Source of the DNA: Chara braunii
Lineage: Eukaryota > Streptophyta > Charophyceae > Charales > Characeae
Reading direction: 5' to 3'
Assembly: GCA_003427395.1 (NCBI GenBank)
Contig: BFEA01000232.1
Span: forward strand, 1,235,254 to 1,262,268
DNA length: 27,015 nucleotides
Below are positions 1 through 11,187 of the stretch, in pieces; position 1 is the first letter of the stretch; the number at the start of each line of letters is the position of its first letter. The translations under genes and the position numbers were made by a program. The notes beneath the pieces are model-generated. The model was not told the DNA's origin. It worked only from the letters and a program-made list of their open reading frames with translations, and did not search any database.

Positions 1-513
1 GCGCCTGTTCTCACTCTCGCGCTAGCCCGTTGTCGCACTTGTTCCGGTCAGACCTCTTCTGGTAACCGAAAAGCCAACAGGCTGTCACGCAGGATTTTGC
101 GTGCTTTTGTAATAAATAAATAAATTAGATAAAGCAAATCCCTTCCTGTTGTGTGCGTCCGGCTTCAAGCGAGACCCTTCAATTGCGGTCTTCGCCGGAC
201 CCCGGTCTTAGGAATCTTTGATTCTGATTCGGAACAACAATGGTGATGCAAATAATAAAAATTAAATTGAATACGCCATGTATGTATCAAGATGCCAATT
301 TAGGAATTTGAGAACTGTGACATAATCAACATAGAACACAATCATCAAGCAATGCCAAAAGAGATAATCAAGACTGACTGACTCAAGGCAAAGACCAGAT
401 GAATGAGGGAAAAGTGAAAACTCATAATAGTCCCAGAAAGTACAGATGAACAGACATAGTCAACACTCCTCAAGAGTCCTCACTCATCCCTTTGGGCTCT
501 CACACTCAATCTC
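1..513. other. Non-coding, no gene seen
   Basis: I see no conserved coding signal. There is an AATAAATAAATAAAT run near 110-125 and otherwise ordinary mixed sequence. It may be the 3' flank of the minus-strand reading frame that ends at 514, or part of an LTR, but no TG...CA ends or primer binding site could be identified. Confidence 0.5.
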
Positions 514-1170
514 TCATTTGACTGCTCGTTTCTTATGCTTTGAACCATGTCTGCGTACTCTCTGAGGTTGTGGCCTCTGAATATAGAGCCACCTGAAGCC
601 TGCGAGCTCTGAACACTTCCGTCCAAGGCACATGACCCGAAAGTCAATCATGGAACAAAACTCCTCCCATAGAGTGGGGAGATAGGGACTAGAGAAAATC
701 CTTCGTCTGAGATGTGGGAATTCTGATGGATCTGTCACTGCCTCGTAGTTGACTTCTGCTGGTGAAATGTACCTCTTTGCCAAGTCTACCAGATTATTCC
801 AACAAGACCCATCAGTAAGTAGAGAAGGAACTGGCGGCTTGGGATGGTCAAAGTAGAGCTTGGGTCCAAAGCTACGAATCAGCTTTGTACCACTCTCATC
901 AAGCTCACGTTCTCTCTGCTCAAGGTAGCTAGCTGCCGGATTCTAGACTGAGTCGAAGTGCTCATGAGTCTCTTTGCCTTTCTTTAGATAGGATCTCAGA
1001 TTATAGATGGTACCCTCTGCAAAACTTGTGAGGACAATGAAGATTGACAGATCTCCCTTCTTGAAACTGTTTGCACTGACATACCGATACTGAATTGCCT
1101 CCTTGAGTGCAATCTGATTGAGGTTGGTCAACACCAACTTGCTGACCGAAAAAGACTGAACTGTGCTCAT
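514..1170 (-). pseudogene. Unrecognised protein ORF broken by one TAG
   Basis: On the minus strand a single frame runs from an ATG at 1168-1170 to a stop at 514, 219 codons, interrupted only by TAG at 943-945. The 75 residues before the stop and the 143 after it share one frame. The C-terminal part is rich in aromatic and basic residues and ends in a basic tail (about KHKKRAVK). I recognise no domain, signal peptide or membrane segment. Immediately upstream the frame is closed by another stop near 1219, so the ATG start is plausible. It could be a host pseudogene, a retroelement-encoded accessory or gag-like protein, a captured viral gene, or a gene read with stop suppression. The length of open frame in otherwise stop-rich sequence is the only support for it being real. 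Confidence 0.4.
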
Positions 1171-1352
1171 GTGTATGATAGTTGTTGTCTCTCTGACTTT
1201 CTTAGTTTCGTGGCTGTATCAATTGTTGCTCGTGATTTAATGATGTACAGTGTATCTGACTATAACCAATTTTTGATTTAGTCTGCCCTCCCTAGTTTGT
1301 CTTTGTCTGATGCTTGCACGTTTCTCTTGGAGTCGGTGACTAGATCCTCTTA

Positions 1353-1604
1353 CTAATCACCAGCAATAGCTTTCTTGGCTTCCTCAACGGACCCCACGGA
1401 TGAAAGGGTGTTGTGCAGTTTTCCATTTGACTCATGAATGTAGTAGGTGTACTCAATAAGTGTCTGATCCTTCACTAGCGTCAGAGCGTGTTCCATCATG
1501 AGTCTTGTTTGATAGCAAAGATCCTGTGCCACCCTTTCTAACCAACCCTCGGTTTTGTCTCGGTGCAAAGAACAGGTCACCCTTAGTTTGTCTCTGCCCC
1601 CCAT
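1353..1604 (-). CDS. Small hypothetical ORF, 83 residues
   Basis: The minus strand holds an ATG-initiated frame of 83 residues, starting MGGRDKLRV and ending AKKAIAGD. The composition looks protein-like (charged, amphipathic, likely helical, with spaced Glu/Lys/Leu and a WLERVAQDL helix), but no family is recognised. It lies about 180 bases upstream of the broken frame at 514-1170, on the same strand and in a different frame. The two could be exons or shifted parts of one decayed gene. No splice sites were convincingly identified. Confidence 0.3.
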   Translation of the reverse strand: MGGRDKLRVTCSLHRDKTEGWLERVAQDLCYQTRLMMEHALTLVKDQTLIEYTYYIHESNGKLHNTLSSVGSVEEAKKAIAGD

Positions 1605-3998
1605 CTCACTGCTAAAGCTCCTTTGCTTTGAGGGCGATCGAACCCGTGCATATGCGTCTTAGGATTAACCAAGGATAGATTGATTTTTAGATAGTTTTGA
1701 CTAAATGCACTCAAAAGTGAAGTGGGCTAGATAATTTAGCCTCAACGATATCTCAAAGGGTAAAGATCGAGAGACAATCGCTCATCGTTCTGTTGCTCAC
1801 GGGATCACCAACATTAGAGGGGGTCCCGAGATGACGAGTGATTTCTGTTGGTCGTTCTGCTAACGAGACAATCGAGGATAAGGAATTCAAACAAATTGTT
1901 ACTTGGAATCTTGCTCTTGCCTTCCCAATGGTTTCATGAAGGAGTAAGAGTGGTGACGGTTAACCCCCAGATAACTTTCCAAGACTACCTCACACATGCT
2001 CACATACCCTGCGGTGATAACTACAGGTTATATAAGGCCTTCAATCAACTGCTTACTTCATAAGGGATATTTATACTCTGCATGAGCATGACTGCAATCC
2101 CACCTCATTGGAAGAGATCAAATTCAATCCGCGTGAGTGGCATTTTTCACCTTTGACCCATAGTGTTTTCTCCGCTTGTCCGATTGTCTCGAGCGATGTA
2201 TTGGGGCGGGTTATTAAAGTGGCCAGGCTCGGGTAAATACACTGCAAGCTCGTATGTGTTTCGTCCCTTGATAGCACCGGGCGACCTTTGCTCTTCTGAT
2301 CTCTGAATTTTCTCGTGATGTGTTCCTGCCTCAGATGGCTTTCAGCCTAGCCTTTTTCAATTGCACAGTATTATGCACAGTCGTTCTTTAAGCATCTCCT
2401 CTCTTTCCCACACTACAAGCCATTAGAAACCTCTCCTGCACGGCCTATGGACTCTATGGATGACGATGTTATACAGTGACCTATCTCACTCACAGAAGTA
2501 GACAGAGTAAGTATCAGACTTTTAAGTTTTCATTAATCCCTGTGCACTTTCTCACACGAGACCCTCGTCGTACTGCACACCTCTGACTTCTTCCTTTCCT
2601 CGGTCCCCCTTTCTGCCTCGATAGAGAGTACAGAGTATCCCCAGGTTTCCCTCAGGGACCCCATACTCTATTCGAGGTCTCTCAGCCACTACCCTTGGGT
2701 GGTTGATTAGATCTCGTAGGGACTTGTTTCCAAATCCCCCATTAGTAGCAGGTTGCTATTACTGGTAACTGGCTGCTAACTCTAACGATAGATGGCTAGC
2801 TCTGGAAAGGCTCAGAACGGCGGCAGGGACCGTTGGCGTCTCACTCAATAGTTGACCAAACTTGACTAGACGATCATTGAAAACGAGTCCAGTCCGCTGA
2901 CTCACACGTCATGGATACAAGGCGTAAGATGTTGTTGGCTGGGAGCACGTCAGTTCTTAGAATCGACTAGTGACAACTTGGGGCGAGGCAATATGAATTG
3001 AGGCAAAGTGCCATCCAGAGCCTTCTTGGTTGGAAAACAAGGGGCCGGTCTTCTGTCCTCGACCTGTGGTAATAATAGGGGGTACTGTTTAAAACCTTGT
3101 CTAATTATTCTCGCAGAACTGATTGCCACTTCCAACGAACAAATTGCGTACCAATATTCCCGGGTCGCGGGTTCTCTGTCGAAATTCATTAAGATCAGTT
3201 CTAGAAGGATACAGTACCACCAGAATGCAGACACATCCCACTTGTCGAACTAGCCCTGGTGAAGTTTACAATTAAGGAAGAGTCATCAACTCTTAATCAA
3301 ATGGGCCCTAAAATTCGATTAAATCCCCTTTTCATGAGAACTCGAGATTAATTGCCATCGAGCAAGTACTTCATTAGTAAGAGGGCTATCTTTAGTATCA
3401 CAAACCGTTTCCCGCTCATGGACAACATTAATGGAAAATAATTGGAACTAGAGGACCGCACTCAAGCAGGCTCGCATTCAAGGCCAGCTCGTGTGGCCTC
3501 TCTGATCACCTGTTTCCTTTTTCACTTATAATACCAGCTACCAGTTTCTCTAGAGATCTCAGGGCGATCTGTCTCAGCTCACACACCTCATATAATCACT
3601 CGCAAGCCCATGCTCACAAAATATTTACAAGTCAGTTCATTTGCCCATTTGTGCATTCACTGTGCCCACAAGTCAGTACGACTGTACGAAGGGTATGTAG
3701 GCTCATATATGCTTACCCGTTAATCGTCGTACCTACTGGCCAAAGTGACCACCTACTCAAATGACCAAATGAGTCTCTGCGGGCTTGTATAATTATGTGC
3801 TAAATCGCTTATGCAGGTGGTGCTAAAGTTGATCAGGTCCTGTTAAAGCAGACTTCAACTAGCCAGGAAGGAGGGAAAATGACAACATCAAGTTTGGCGC
3901 GCTGAGTGTGGTTAAAGCCCACTACCTCGGGCCTCCAATTCTCAGAGGGATAATTCCGAGTCGCCGAGATGGATTAAAGGGGGGTAAGTTGAAAGGGA
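1605..3998. other. Intergenic, no recognisable gene
   Basis: Short frames occur on both strands, but none shows a known motif, and overlapping frames such as those near 2950-3253 occur on both strands at once. A possible tRNA-like B box (GGTTCGATCGC on the minus strand, about 1643-1655) is the only structured hint. Confidence 0.45.
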
Positions 3999-4122
3999 AA
4001 TCTTGCTAGACCAAGGTCGAGTACCTTTTGCAAAACAATACATTCCACATCTCAGGAATTTCATACTCAAGGGGAATCTTGCTAGACCAAGGTCGAGTAC
4101 CTTTTGCAAAACAATACATTCC
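3999..4122. repeat. Two identical 48-bp direct repeats, 76 bp apart
   Basis: The 48 bases at 3999-4046 recur without change at 4075-4122 (beginning AATCTTGCTAGACC and ending CATTCC), separated by 28 bases. Identity across the full unit implies a recent local duplication, in contrast to the heavily diverged retroelements elsewhere in the window. Confidence 0.9.
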
Positions 4123-5721
4123 TCTTCAGGATCCTGAAGCGCTTCACTCCCTTTAGTCAGATTCACTGAATCTGACCCTGTGGCACCCCAAAACGCCAAC
4201 TGATAAAATCTCGCCACAGAACCTGAGATCCGTTGATGCTATAAATAGCCCCAGATGGGGTTATTTCCTCCTGAGATTGACACAGACTGTCAATATCCCT
4301 GAGCGCTACTCAGGGATGAAGCCGCTCCGCGATCCTTGAAGTCTTCAGGGGTAATTCGCCACTCAGGGGTACTTCGCTACACTACCCTCAGGGTTGGCTA
4401 TGGCGAATTGACCCTGTTCTCGCCACTTTCAAACAAGCGCCCTGACAGGCTCAGAGCGCTTGCTTAGTGCAAGCACTGAACTCCTCAATCCACCGCTTGA
4501 AGTCTTCTTCCCTGCTGACTCGGTACTAAGGAAGATGAATCGCCATGAAGCTCTCGCCAGTATGTCGCTAGATGAAGAAGCTTCCCGTTGCACTCAACCC
4601 TCAGTGCTCCAATTCCAATCTCGCTCCGATATCAACTGTTATGAACTTGGTTGTCTAACGATTTTTACCGCCACTCACACACAGACAATCTCATACACGC
4701 CCATACATGCATAAGAGAAGGGGGAGAGGAGACAGAGTCCAAACTGCACACAGATCAGAGTAGATAGCGGAAGCACAACAGTGCACAGATGGGGAGAGGA
4801 CACACAGTGTTTCCCACTCTTTGACGATACTCCCAACAACCAATCACAAGGAAGAACCTGCGAGGATAACAATTGGAATACACACTGATGATGAGCCAAT
4901 TAACCAGAAATCGTTACAGAGTTTGTTCCAGTGTCTCACCACTCTCAGAACCTCACACTCCACTCTCTACCCTACACCCAGTTAGTAGCGCCACATCAGA
5001 ATGGCCTCCCAGAGGCCAGCGCCAACCACCCAGATGAAGAACAGATCCTGTGATGAAGTCTTCAGTGCTGCTGAACAACTCTGACGAAGAACCGGCAGCT
5101 ATGGCTGCCGCCACCCACAAGAACTCAGTGAAGAGTCCTCACACAGTCCAACCACTCGCAGGAACCCACAGGGGTTGGTGCGCAGAGGATGCCCCAGCTA
5201 TGGCAAATCCTCAACAGGCTGGCTATGGCTGCTGTTCGCGGTGAGGGTCTCAGGTTCCGCCTGCTGACAATCGCCGCTCCCAAGCTCTCCTGGCTCCAAA
5301 CGCTGCATCGCGAAAATGAACTGCCAAAAGTCCAAACCAATTCCCCTAAACTATTAATAGACTCCTACCACTCTAGCCTAGACCTAGACCGGACTGACTG
5401 ACCGACCGGTACCGGTTCTGTTTCGGCCTCTCGGCCTCTACCGGACCCGGCTATAGGCTATAGGACCGTCTATCAGCTTAGGCCCTTAGGGCCTGTCTGT
5501 CCTAGGGGTAGCCCGGGCCTGCTAAATGTAGTGGGGGTAGCTGTAGGAAAATCGAAGTACCGCTGGGCCTATTTTTTCCATATTTGCAGATATGTCCCTC
5601 ACGAATTTTCCTTACAGATAGGTCTCTTGGTTAGCCCTCAGCCAAACAAAATTACAAATCTAACCTACTGCTGTACTGTACAGCCTCACGGTTAGTCGGC
5701 AGTCGAGATCAGCAAGTCATT

Positions 5722-5725
<4 letters not shown>
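4123..5725. other. Intergenic with promoter-like and palindromic patches
   Basis: No gene is recognised. Visible structures are a TATA-like box at 4240-4247, a hairpin at 4297-4315, the palindrome TGGCCTC/GAGGCCA at 5002-5018, a 12-base perfect palindrome ACCGGTACCGGT at 5405-5416 and AGGCCC/GGGCCT at 5480-5494. Together they could belong to a decayed LTR or other non-autonomous element, but no element ends were identified. Confidence 0.4.
4240..4247 (+). promoter_or_regulatory. TATA-like box (TATAAATA)
   Basis: TATAAATAG is a good match to a plant TATA box. Downstream lies a 7-bp stem hairpin (CCCTGAG/CTCAGGG, 4297-4315) and two spaced copies of a TCAGGGGTAnTTCGC motif near 4347 and 4362. 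No coding region that it could drive was identified, so it may be an LTR promoter remnant or chance. Confidence 0.3.

Positions 5726-5791
<66 letters not shown>
5726..5791. repeat. (AG)33 microsatellite
   Basis: An uninterrupted run of 33 AG dinucleotides. It creates artificial Ser/Leu-rich open frames on the minus strand that should not be taken as genes. A perfect run of this length is expected to be length-polymorphic. Confidence 0.98.
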
Positions 5792-5794
<3 letters not shown>

Positions 5795-6931
5795 TGCTTG
5801 AAGGCGGCCATTGCAAGTTTTAAAGACTCTCTGTAATAACTTCGAATTTGCACATAAATCTGCATGTGTTTGCATTGTGCAAATCTGGTCTGCTCTGTGT
5901 GTGTGGCACATGCATGTTCCATGGGGAAATTACAAGCATGAATATGCGGGTCATAGCAATAAAGAAGAAGGCAGATAACTGGGACCTTGTCCATCGACAC
6001 CAAAATCATCAATATCTTGATATGTTGCGACAAACACATGATTGTGATTTCTTGTTTAGCTAGGCTGGAATGGTTTGCCAGTTTCTTTGCAAATGATGTT
6101 GGAAATTCAAAATTGTCAATTGCGTTAGTCAACCCATTGCCCAAGTTGGAATTTGGTTTCCTATTGTCTATCCCATCACGAAGGACTTGAACTAACAACA
6201 GTGTTCCGCCCACCCCCAAAAGAGAGTTTTACTGTAAACATGCTGCAAATGGAAACTTTGCAAATGAACACTAGAGGACAAGCATTTGTGAAGGGGTGGC
6301 ATAGTAAATGTGCGAGAGTGTGGAGTAAACGCTCCAACCATGGCACCGGAGGGAAGGGGGTCTCTGGTTGATAGGGTTGTTGTGACTCATGAGTGGCAGG
6401 ATGGAGGTCCCATTTTATCGGGGCCCCTGAAAGTGCACGGCGGAAGAGAGTACACTGTAGGAAAAATGAGTACCCAGCCGTGGGAGTGTAATAGAAATTG
6501 AAAAAATGGTTACTAAAAAATAGGTGGGGACCATGAGCTGTGCCATTTCCAGTAGGGTCACCACCCTCGAGTGCACTGATACCACGGTCTGCCGCCTAGG
6601 GAGGGGCCAGGCTTACCATGGACAGCAAAGCCCCATTAGGGTCGCTGCTGAGGGAACAGGGAGTGGCAACCAGTCTGACAGATGAGCAAGAGAGGTGGTG
6701 AGTGGGTGGGAAGAGTAGGGGAAGGGTGCTTAGGGAATTACAATTGCCATCCTACCACCGGAATGGCTGTGCGACAGAGACTGATCCTGGTATCACAACC
6801 CTGCACAAGAAGAAAACAAGAAAGACAAGGATTTATGAAGGGTTGTTTAGCTCTTTGTGAACCCATCGTTTCCCCTTCTTCCTATGTTCCTCTCCATTTT
6901 ACCCCTCGTCCTTCCCCTTCTCTGCCCCCTC
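5792..6931. other. Intergenic, no recognisable gene
   Basis: Short frames on both strands lack known motifs. The sequence is mixed in composition, with no retroelement protein signature that I could read. Confidence 0.45.
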
Positions 6932-7281
6932 TTCCCGTCTTCTCCTCCTAGCCATGAAAGAATCATCCATTACGTGACCCTCCATGGACTGCAGAGGACA
7001 TAGGTCCTCTCAGTGGCTCAGACATCGGTCTGAAACCATGTGAGGAATAGACAGGCACAATAGATTGCAAGCTTTGGAGTCCTGAAGCTGAGCTTGGCAC
7101 ACCCCTTTTCCCGTCTTCTCCTCCTAGCCATGAAAGAATTATCCATTACGTGACCCTCCATGGACTGCAGAGGACATAGGTCCTCCTCTCACTGGCTCGA
7201 ACATAGGTCTGAAACCATGTGAGGAGTAGACCGGCACAATAGATTGCAAGCTTTGGAGTCCTGAAGCTGAGCTTGGCACAC
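6932..7281. repeat. Imperfect tandem duplication, 176-bp unit
   Basis: The segment from 6932 (TTCCCGTCTTCTCC) is repeated from 7108, with about a dozen differences and a few small indels, the second copy ending near GAGCTTGGCACACA at 7281. Each unit contains a CCATGGACTGCAGAGGACATAGGTCC-like core with internal partial inverted symmetry. No coding content is evident. Divergence between the units indicates an older event than the identical repeat at 3999-4122. Confidence 0.9.
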
Positions 7282-8541
7282 ATATTGTACGACGATGTTT
7301 GGCCTGAAGTTTCATCAGGGTCTTCTGATATGATGCGGCAGCATTAATCACGTCCAACAGCCGTGAGCTGAATCAAACATACACACAAAACACACGAATC
7401 AAAGGCATGAAAATAAAGAGATCCTAATTGTGTCCAGCTTTGAAGTCCAATTACCATGGACGATAAACAGAGATGATCCCAAAATGTTCACTGTGCCAAA
7501 AATGAAATGAAGATAAGAGGAAGAAATTGGAGTCATCCTGGTTCAGTTGAAATGGTTAAATAGTCCCATCTCAATGAAGAGCAGAAGGAGCGGAAGATGA
7601 AGGTTATGAAAATCATGACCGATGTAGTGTCTTAAAGCATGAGTGCATGGCCCCAGCCAAGTTGAGAGTCCAATTGAGCCTCTTCTGAATCGATAAAATA
7701 AATCAACAGCAGGTGGCCTCTGACAGGGGCCCACTGCCGATGGCTGGCATGTACTTGTGGTTTAAGAGCAGCACTCATGTACACCGACTTTTCTGTTTGC
7801 CTGATATACACCTGAGTGTTCTGCATTTGCCGGGTGCAGGTGTCTGGGTGCATTCGAGGCCATTGCAGATGCAGGATGCCAGTGCAATGAACCCAGGCAG
7901 ATGAGAAGCTCATGAATGTTGAGATACAAGTCTGACTCAGCGCAGCATTAATGTCTCCAGAAATCGTTTATGAAACCATGCCCGACGTACATGTAACCTA
8001 ACAATGTCTCGAACTTCAGAGAAGAGAGTGAGGAAAGGGGGTGAAGAGACTGAGAGGATGCGGAGGAGGAGAGTTCTCACAAGAATCAACCAAGCAATAG
8101 TCCCTCCTCAAGCCCACTTCCTCCTCGGGCATCTCCCTCTCTCGCCACCTCAGCAATGCAGTTCTCCTCTGACGATCTCTGACATACACAATAATCAGGT
8201 CACAACAGGGCGCCCATCCTCCATCCACGTCAGCAGCAACCTGGGAGGATGGCCCAGATTCTCTTCATCCACTTGGAGACGATCAGCATATCACAAATGA
8301 CATCACGGTAATTCCAGGTAACCATCCCCTCATCACACGCACCAATCTCACAGTCCAGATCCCCCTCCTTCTCGCCCACACTCCTATCAATCTCGAGATC
8401 TACGTGGCTATGGCCACGACGGCATAATCTCCCTCAAGGCTGGCGCCCACACTAAGCTCCAGCAGCCTTGCGTTGTCACACCAACAACAACCCAGCACAA
8501 GGCAGAATGCCCTCCAAGAAGGGGCTGGGTCTACTTATAGT
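7282..8541. other. Intergenic, no recognisable gene
   Basis: Small frames on both strands, several overlapping in antisense (for example 8004-8300 and 8016-8228), show low complexity and no family motif. Confidence 0.4.
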
Positions 8542-8930
8542 GTTGACTCATGTTGACCAGCCTCTCTGGTCTCCTGGCATCGACGGCCCAGATTAATCGG
8601 AAGCCAAGGACACTGCACCGTTGCAGATTTCCCACCCGTCCCACTTGGACCGGATTCTTCTGGATACCTGCAGACAACCAATAATGTGCATCTGATCTAC
8701 GGCCGTGACTGATCAGCGGAGTGACTTTTGACCTTTGGGACTGGATTCCCGTGCTGGGGTTGACTGTTGACTTTCTTGAAGTCAACTATTCCTCGTAGGG
8801 CCTCTGAATGCTGGTTTTGGCCCTCCCCTGAGTACCCCTTGGCCTTATGCTTTTGCCCAGACTTTCTTAGACTTATGGCATGACTTTTGACCCCTGTTTC
8901 GGGCCTTTGACCAAAAGTGACGACCGAGAG
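8542..8930. promoter_or_regulatory. Cluster of TTGAC (W-box-like) motifs
   Basis: TTGAC recurs many times across this stretch: GTTGACTCATGTTGACC near 8542, TGACTTTTGACC near 8727, paired GTTGACTGTTGACTT near 8759, TGACTTTTGACC near 8880 and TTTGACC near 8906. One pair forms an 8-bp hairpin (GTTGACTT/AAGTCAAC, 8766-8786). It lies just beyond the 3' end of minus-strand element A, so it may be its 3' LTR or flank. TTGAC is the core of plant WRKY-bound W-boxes, but function is only inferred. Confidence 0.3.
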
Positions 8931-9002
8931 CAAACAGCTTATGCAGATTTGAGCCGAGTTATCGCATTCCATCCAGCCCGATTTAGAGTTCCATCGCAGA
9001 AA

Positions 9003-9440
9003 TTAAGTGCTTTTCAGGCTCGAACTTTCTTTCAACCCACGCTCATATGCTGCAATGATATTAGGTGCGGTGGCTAATAATTCATTCTCGCTAAACAAGC
9101 ATGAGTCAGATTCTAGTTGGTTAGTGAATGTTACCTTGTACTTTAATTGCAGTCTCCCTCTTCCACCTGTGGAGAAGTAACCGTGGTCGATATGTCTCTC
9201 TACTTGATACCCACCGTCCATGGAAGGAGGAAACATAGATGGCATGTTTGGAAAGTCGTAACCTCCAACGAAGGGCGGCAGTTTAAACGCGAGAAAGACA
9301 AGGTAGGTCTCTAGGTGCGGGAGTTCATCAATGCGGTATGATGGTCCATCTTTATCCCCTATCACCTTGAGAAATTTTGAGTGTCCGTAGAAGACAGGTA
9401 ACAATTTTTTAAAATATTCCTTCCTTAAGATAGAATTCAT
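9003..9440 (-). pseudogene. Element A integrase C-terminus and chromodomain-like tail
   Basis: A 145-residue frame shows a GPY/F-type SH3-like region (KKLLPVFYGHSKFLKVIGD), then the degenerate end of the integrase fold (YLVFLAFKLPPFVGG, where families usually show HPVFHVSxLKPF), then a chromodomain-like start YQVERHIDHGYFS and an end resembling the helix of the fold (LLATAPNIIAAYERGL). In chromoviruses this tail targets integration to chromatin marks. The middle of the chromodomain is aberrant. The frame ends at 9003, close to the expected 3' LTR. Confidence 0.7.
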
Positions 9441-9600
9441 TCGACTTTACCCACACCAAATCACCTTCTTTGAACTGAGTTGGTCTTCAATGTTTGGTCG
9501 CTTGTTCAATCATTTGGATTTGGACTTTCCATATATTCTCCTTGACTTTGGCAATATCTTGTTCGTAAAAAAATGCAAATTCTCTCGTACCTAGGGGTAG

Positions 9601-10434
9601 TCATTGGACTTGTTCCCTGGTCAAAGCATCAATAGGGCGTCTCGACTTCCAACCTTTGTGCATTGCATTGGATGTTCTATCCGTGACAATGTGTACACTG
9701 TAGTTATATGCACTCACAATCTTAGATAAGACCTCATCCCAATCAATTTGGTTGGGTCTAATGCACATGCGCAAAAGTTTATGGCACAAGCGACTCATTT
9801 GTTCAGTTTGACCGTTCGCTTCAAGATGTCTGTCTGACGACACGGTTAGCCAAGTGCCATAGATTCCCATCAACTTTTGTCATTGTTGGCCTTTAAATCC
9901 TACACCTAAATCAGATACGATGGTTTTCGAAATCCATAATTGAAAACCCAACGCATCTAGAATTTTTAGATTATGTGTTTCATTATGGCTTCAGAGGGTA
10001 AAGGAATGAACATTGCATATTTACAGAACCGATCCACTTTACCTGACTGCTCCCATTCCGACTTTTGGTGAGACTCACAAAATCAATGGAGATTGACTCA
10101 CCTAGTTCATTTGGAATATGGAGTTGTTTAAGCAGTCCTTAAGGATTCTCATGAGATGGCTTGTTTCTCTGACATACAAAAAAAGTTCTCACATAGGTTA
10201 GACATCCTCTTTCATTCCTTGTCACTTGAAAAACTCACATACATTGGCAAACGTCTTCCTAAAACCAAACTATCCCTTAACATCGTGGCATTCCCCCATA
10301 ACTAAACTTTTGATTTCTTCCTTATGGGGAATGCAAATTCGTTCTTCGATTTTGTCAATTAAAAAGAGTATGTCATCACTCATTCGAAAATCAGGGAAGA
10401 GCTCAGGATTTTTCTGTAGGGTCTGAATGATAGC
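9601..10434 (-). pseudogene. Element A integrase (zinc and catalytic domains), broken
   Basis: The zinc-binding region is recognisable around 10310-10200 (ECHDVKG followed by FGFRKTFANVCEFFK). In the catalytic core the second Asp lies in TIVSDLGVG (codon 9910-9912) and the Glu in NGQTEQMSRL (codon 9802-9804). Both are in one frame with exactly 35 residues between them, the D,D(35)E spacing of Ty3/gypsy integrases. A TGA at 9880-9882 falls where Trp usually follows (GQQW). The first catalytic Asp could not be placed because of frameshifts near 10070. Confidence 0.75.
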
Positions 10435-11187
10435 CTAAGGATTCCATATAGGATCCCCAACATACCCATTGTGAATCTTGTCCTTTAGCGCAGTCCCGAC
10501 ATCAAAGTAGGTAACAATAGTGCCAAAGAAGTCATCTCGTTTCGACAATTTATCAACAACAACATTAGACTTACCTTTTATGGTTTTCAACTCAAAGTCA
10601 AAAGTGTCAATGAATCCTGACCATAATAGTAAATTGTCAACCAACTGGAATTATATTTTAATCCGCTTCAAGGTCGGGTGATCTAAATACAGAATGAAGT
10701 GTATGTCAAGCAAGTAGTGTTTCCAAGTATCAAGAGTTTCAACTAATGCATACCATTCTCTTTCATAAGTGCAGTTAGTCACCTTCTCTAGTGGTAAGCA
10801 CTTAGACATAAATTTCACTGGTCTATAACGTTTTCCATCGTCTTGTTGTATCACCGCTCCGATCCCATACTGACATGTGTCAGTCCTGATAATCAAAGAG
10901 AAACAAGGATCAACAATTTTAAAGACAAGTAGTGAGTTAACACACGCTTAAGTTTCTTAAACGCAGACTCACAACTTTTGTCTCACAATCAAGGTTTATA
11001 TTTTTTTAGCAACCTCCTCATAGGCGCAACTACGATCGAGAAATTCCTTACGAACTTCCTCGCGAGTTCTACGAAGGATCGCAACTCGGTGATAGTCTTG
11101 GGTCTACGCCAATCTCTGATTGTTGTTAATTTATTTTCTTCAAGCGTTAGTCCTTCTACATTTACTATACGCCCAACATCTGCGTAG
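10435..11187 (-). pseudogene. Element A RT connection and RNase H
   Basis: From 11187 downward the frame reads an RT thumb/connection block (DWRRPKTITELRSFVELARK), then after stops an RNase H region: IIRTDTCQYGIGAVIQQDD (first Asp), YEREWYALVETLDTWKHYLL (Glu) and LYLDHPTLK (second Asp). The C-terminal block KGKSNVVVDKLSKR corresponds to the usual NxVADALSRR. The block begins exactly at the MITE-1 insertion, whose other side carries the RT fingers and palm. Confidence 0.8.

Noticed and set aside
5692-6219. 175-residue minus-strand frame with a long Ser-Leu tract
   Set aside because: The tract is the (AG)33 microsatellite in translation; the rest has no recognised domain.
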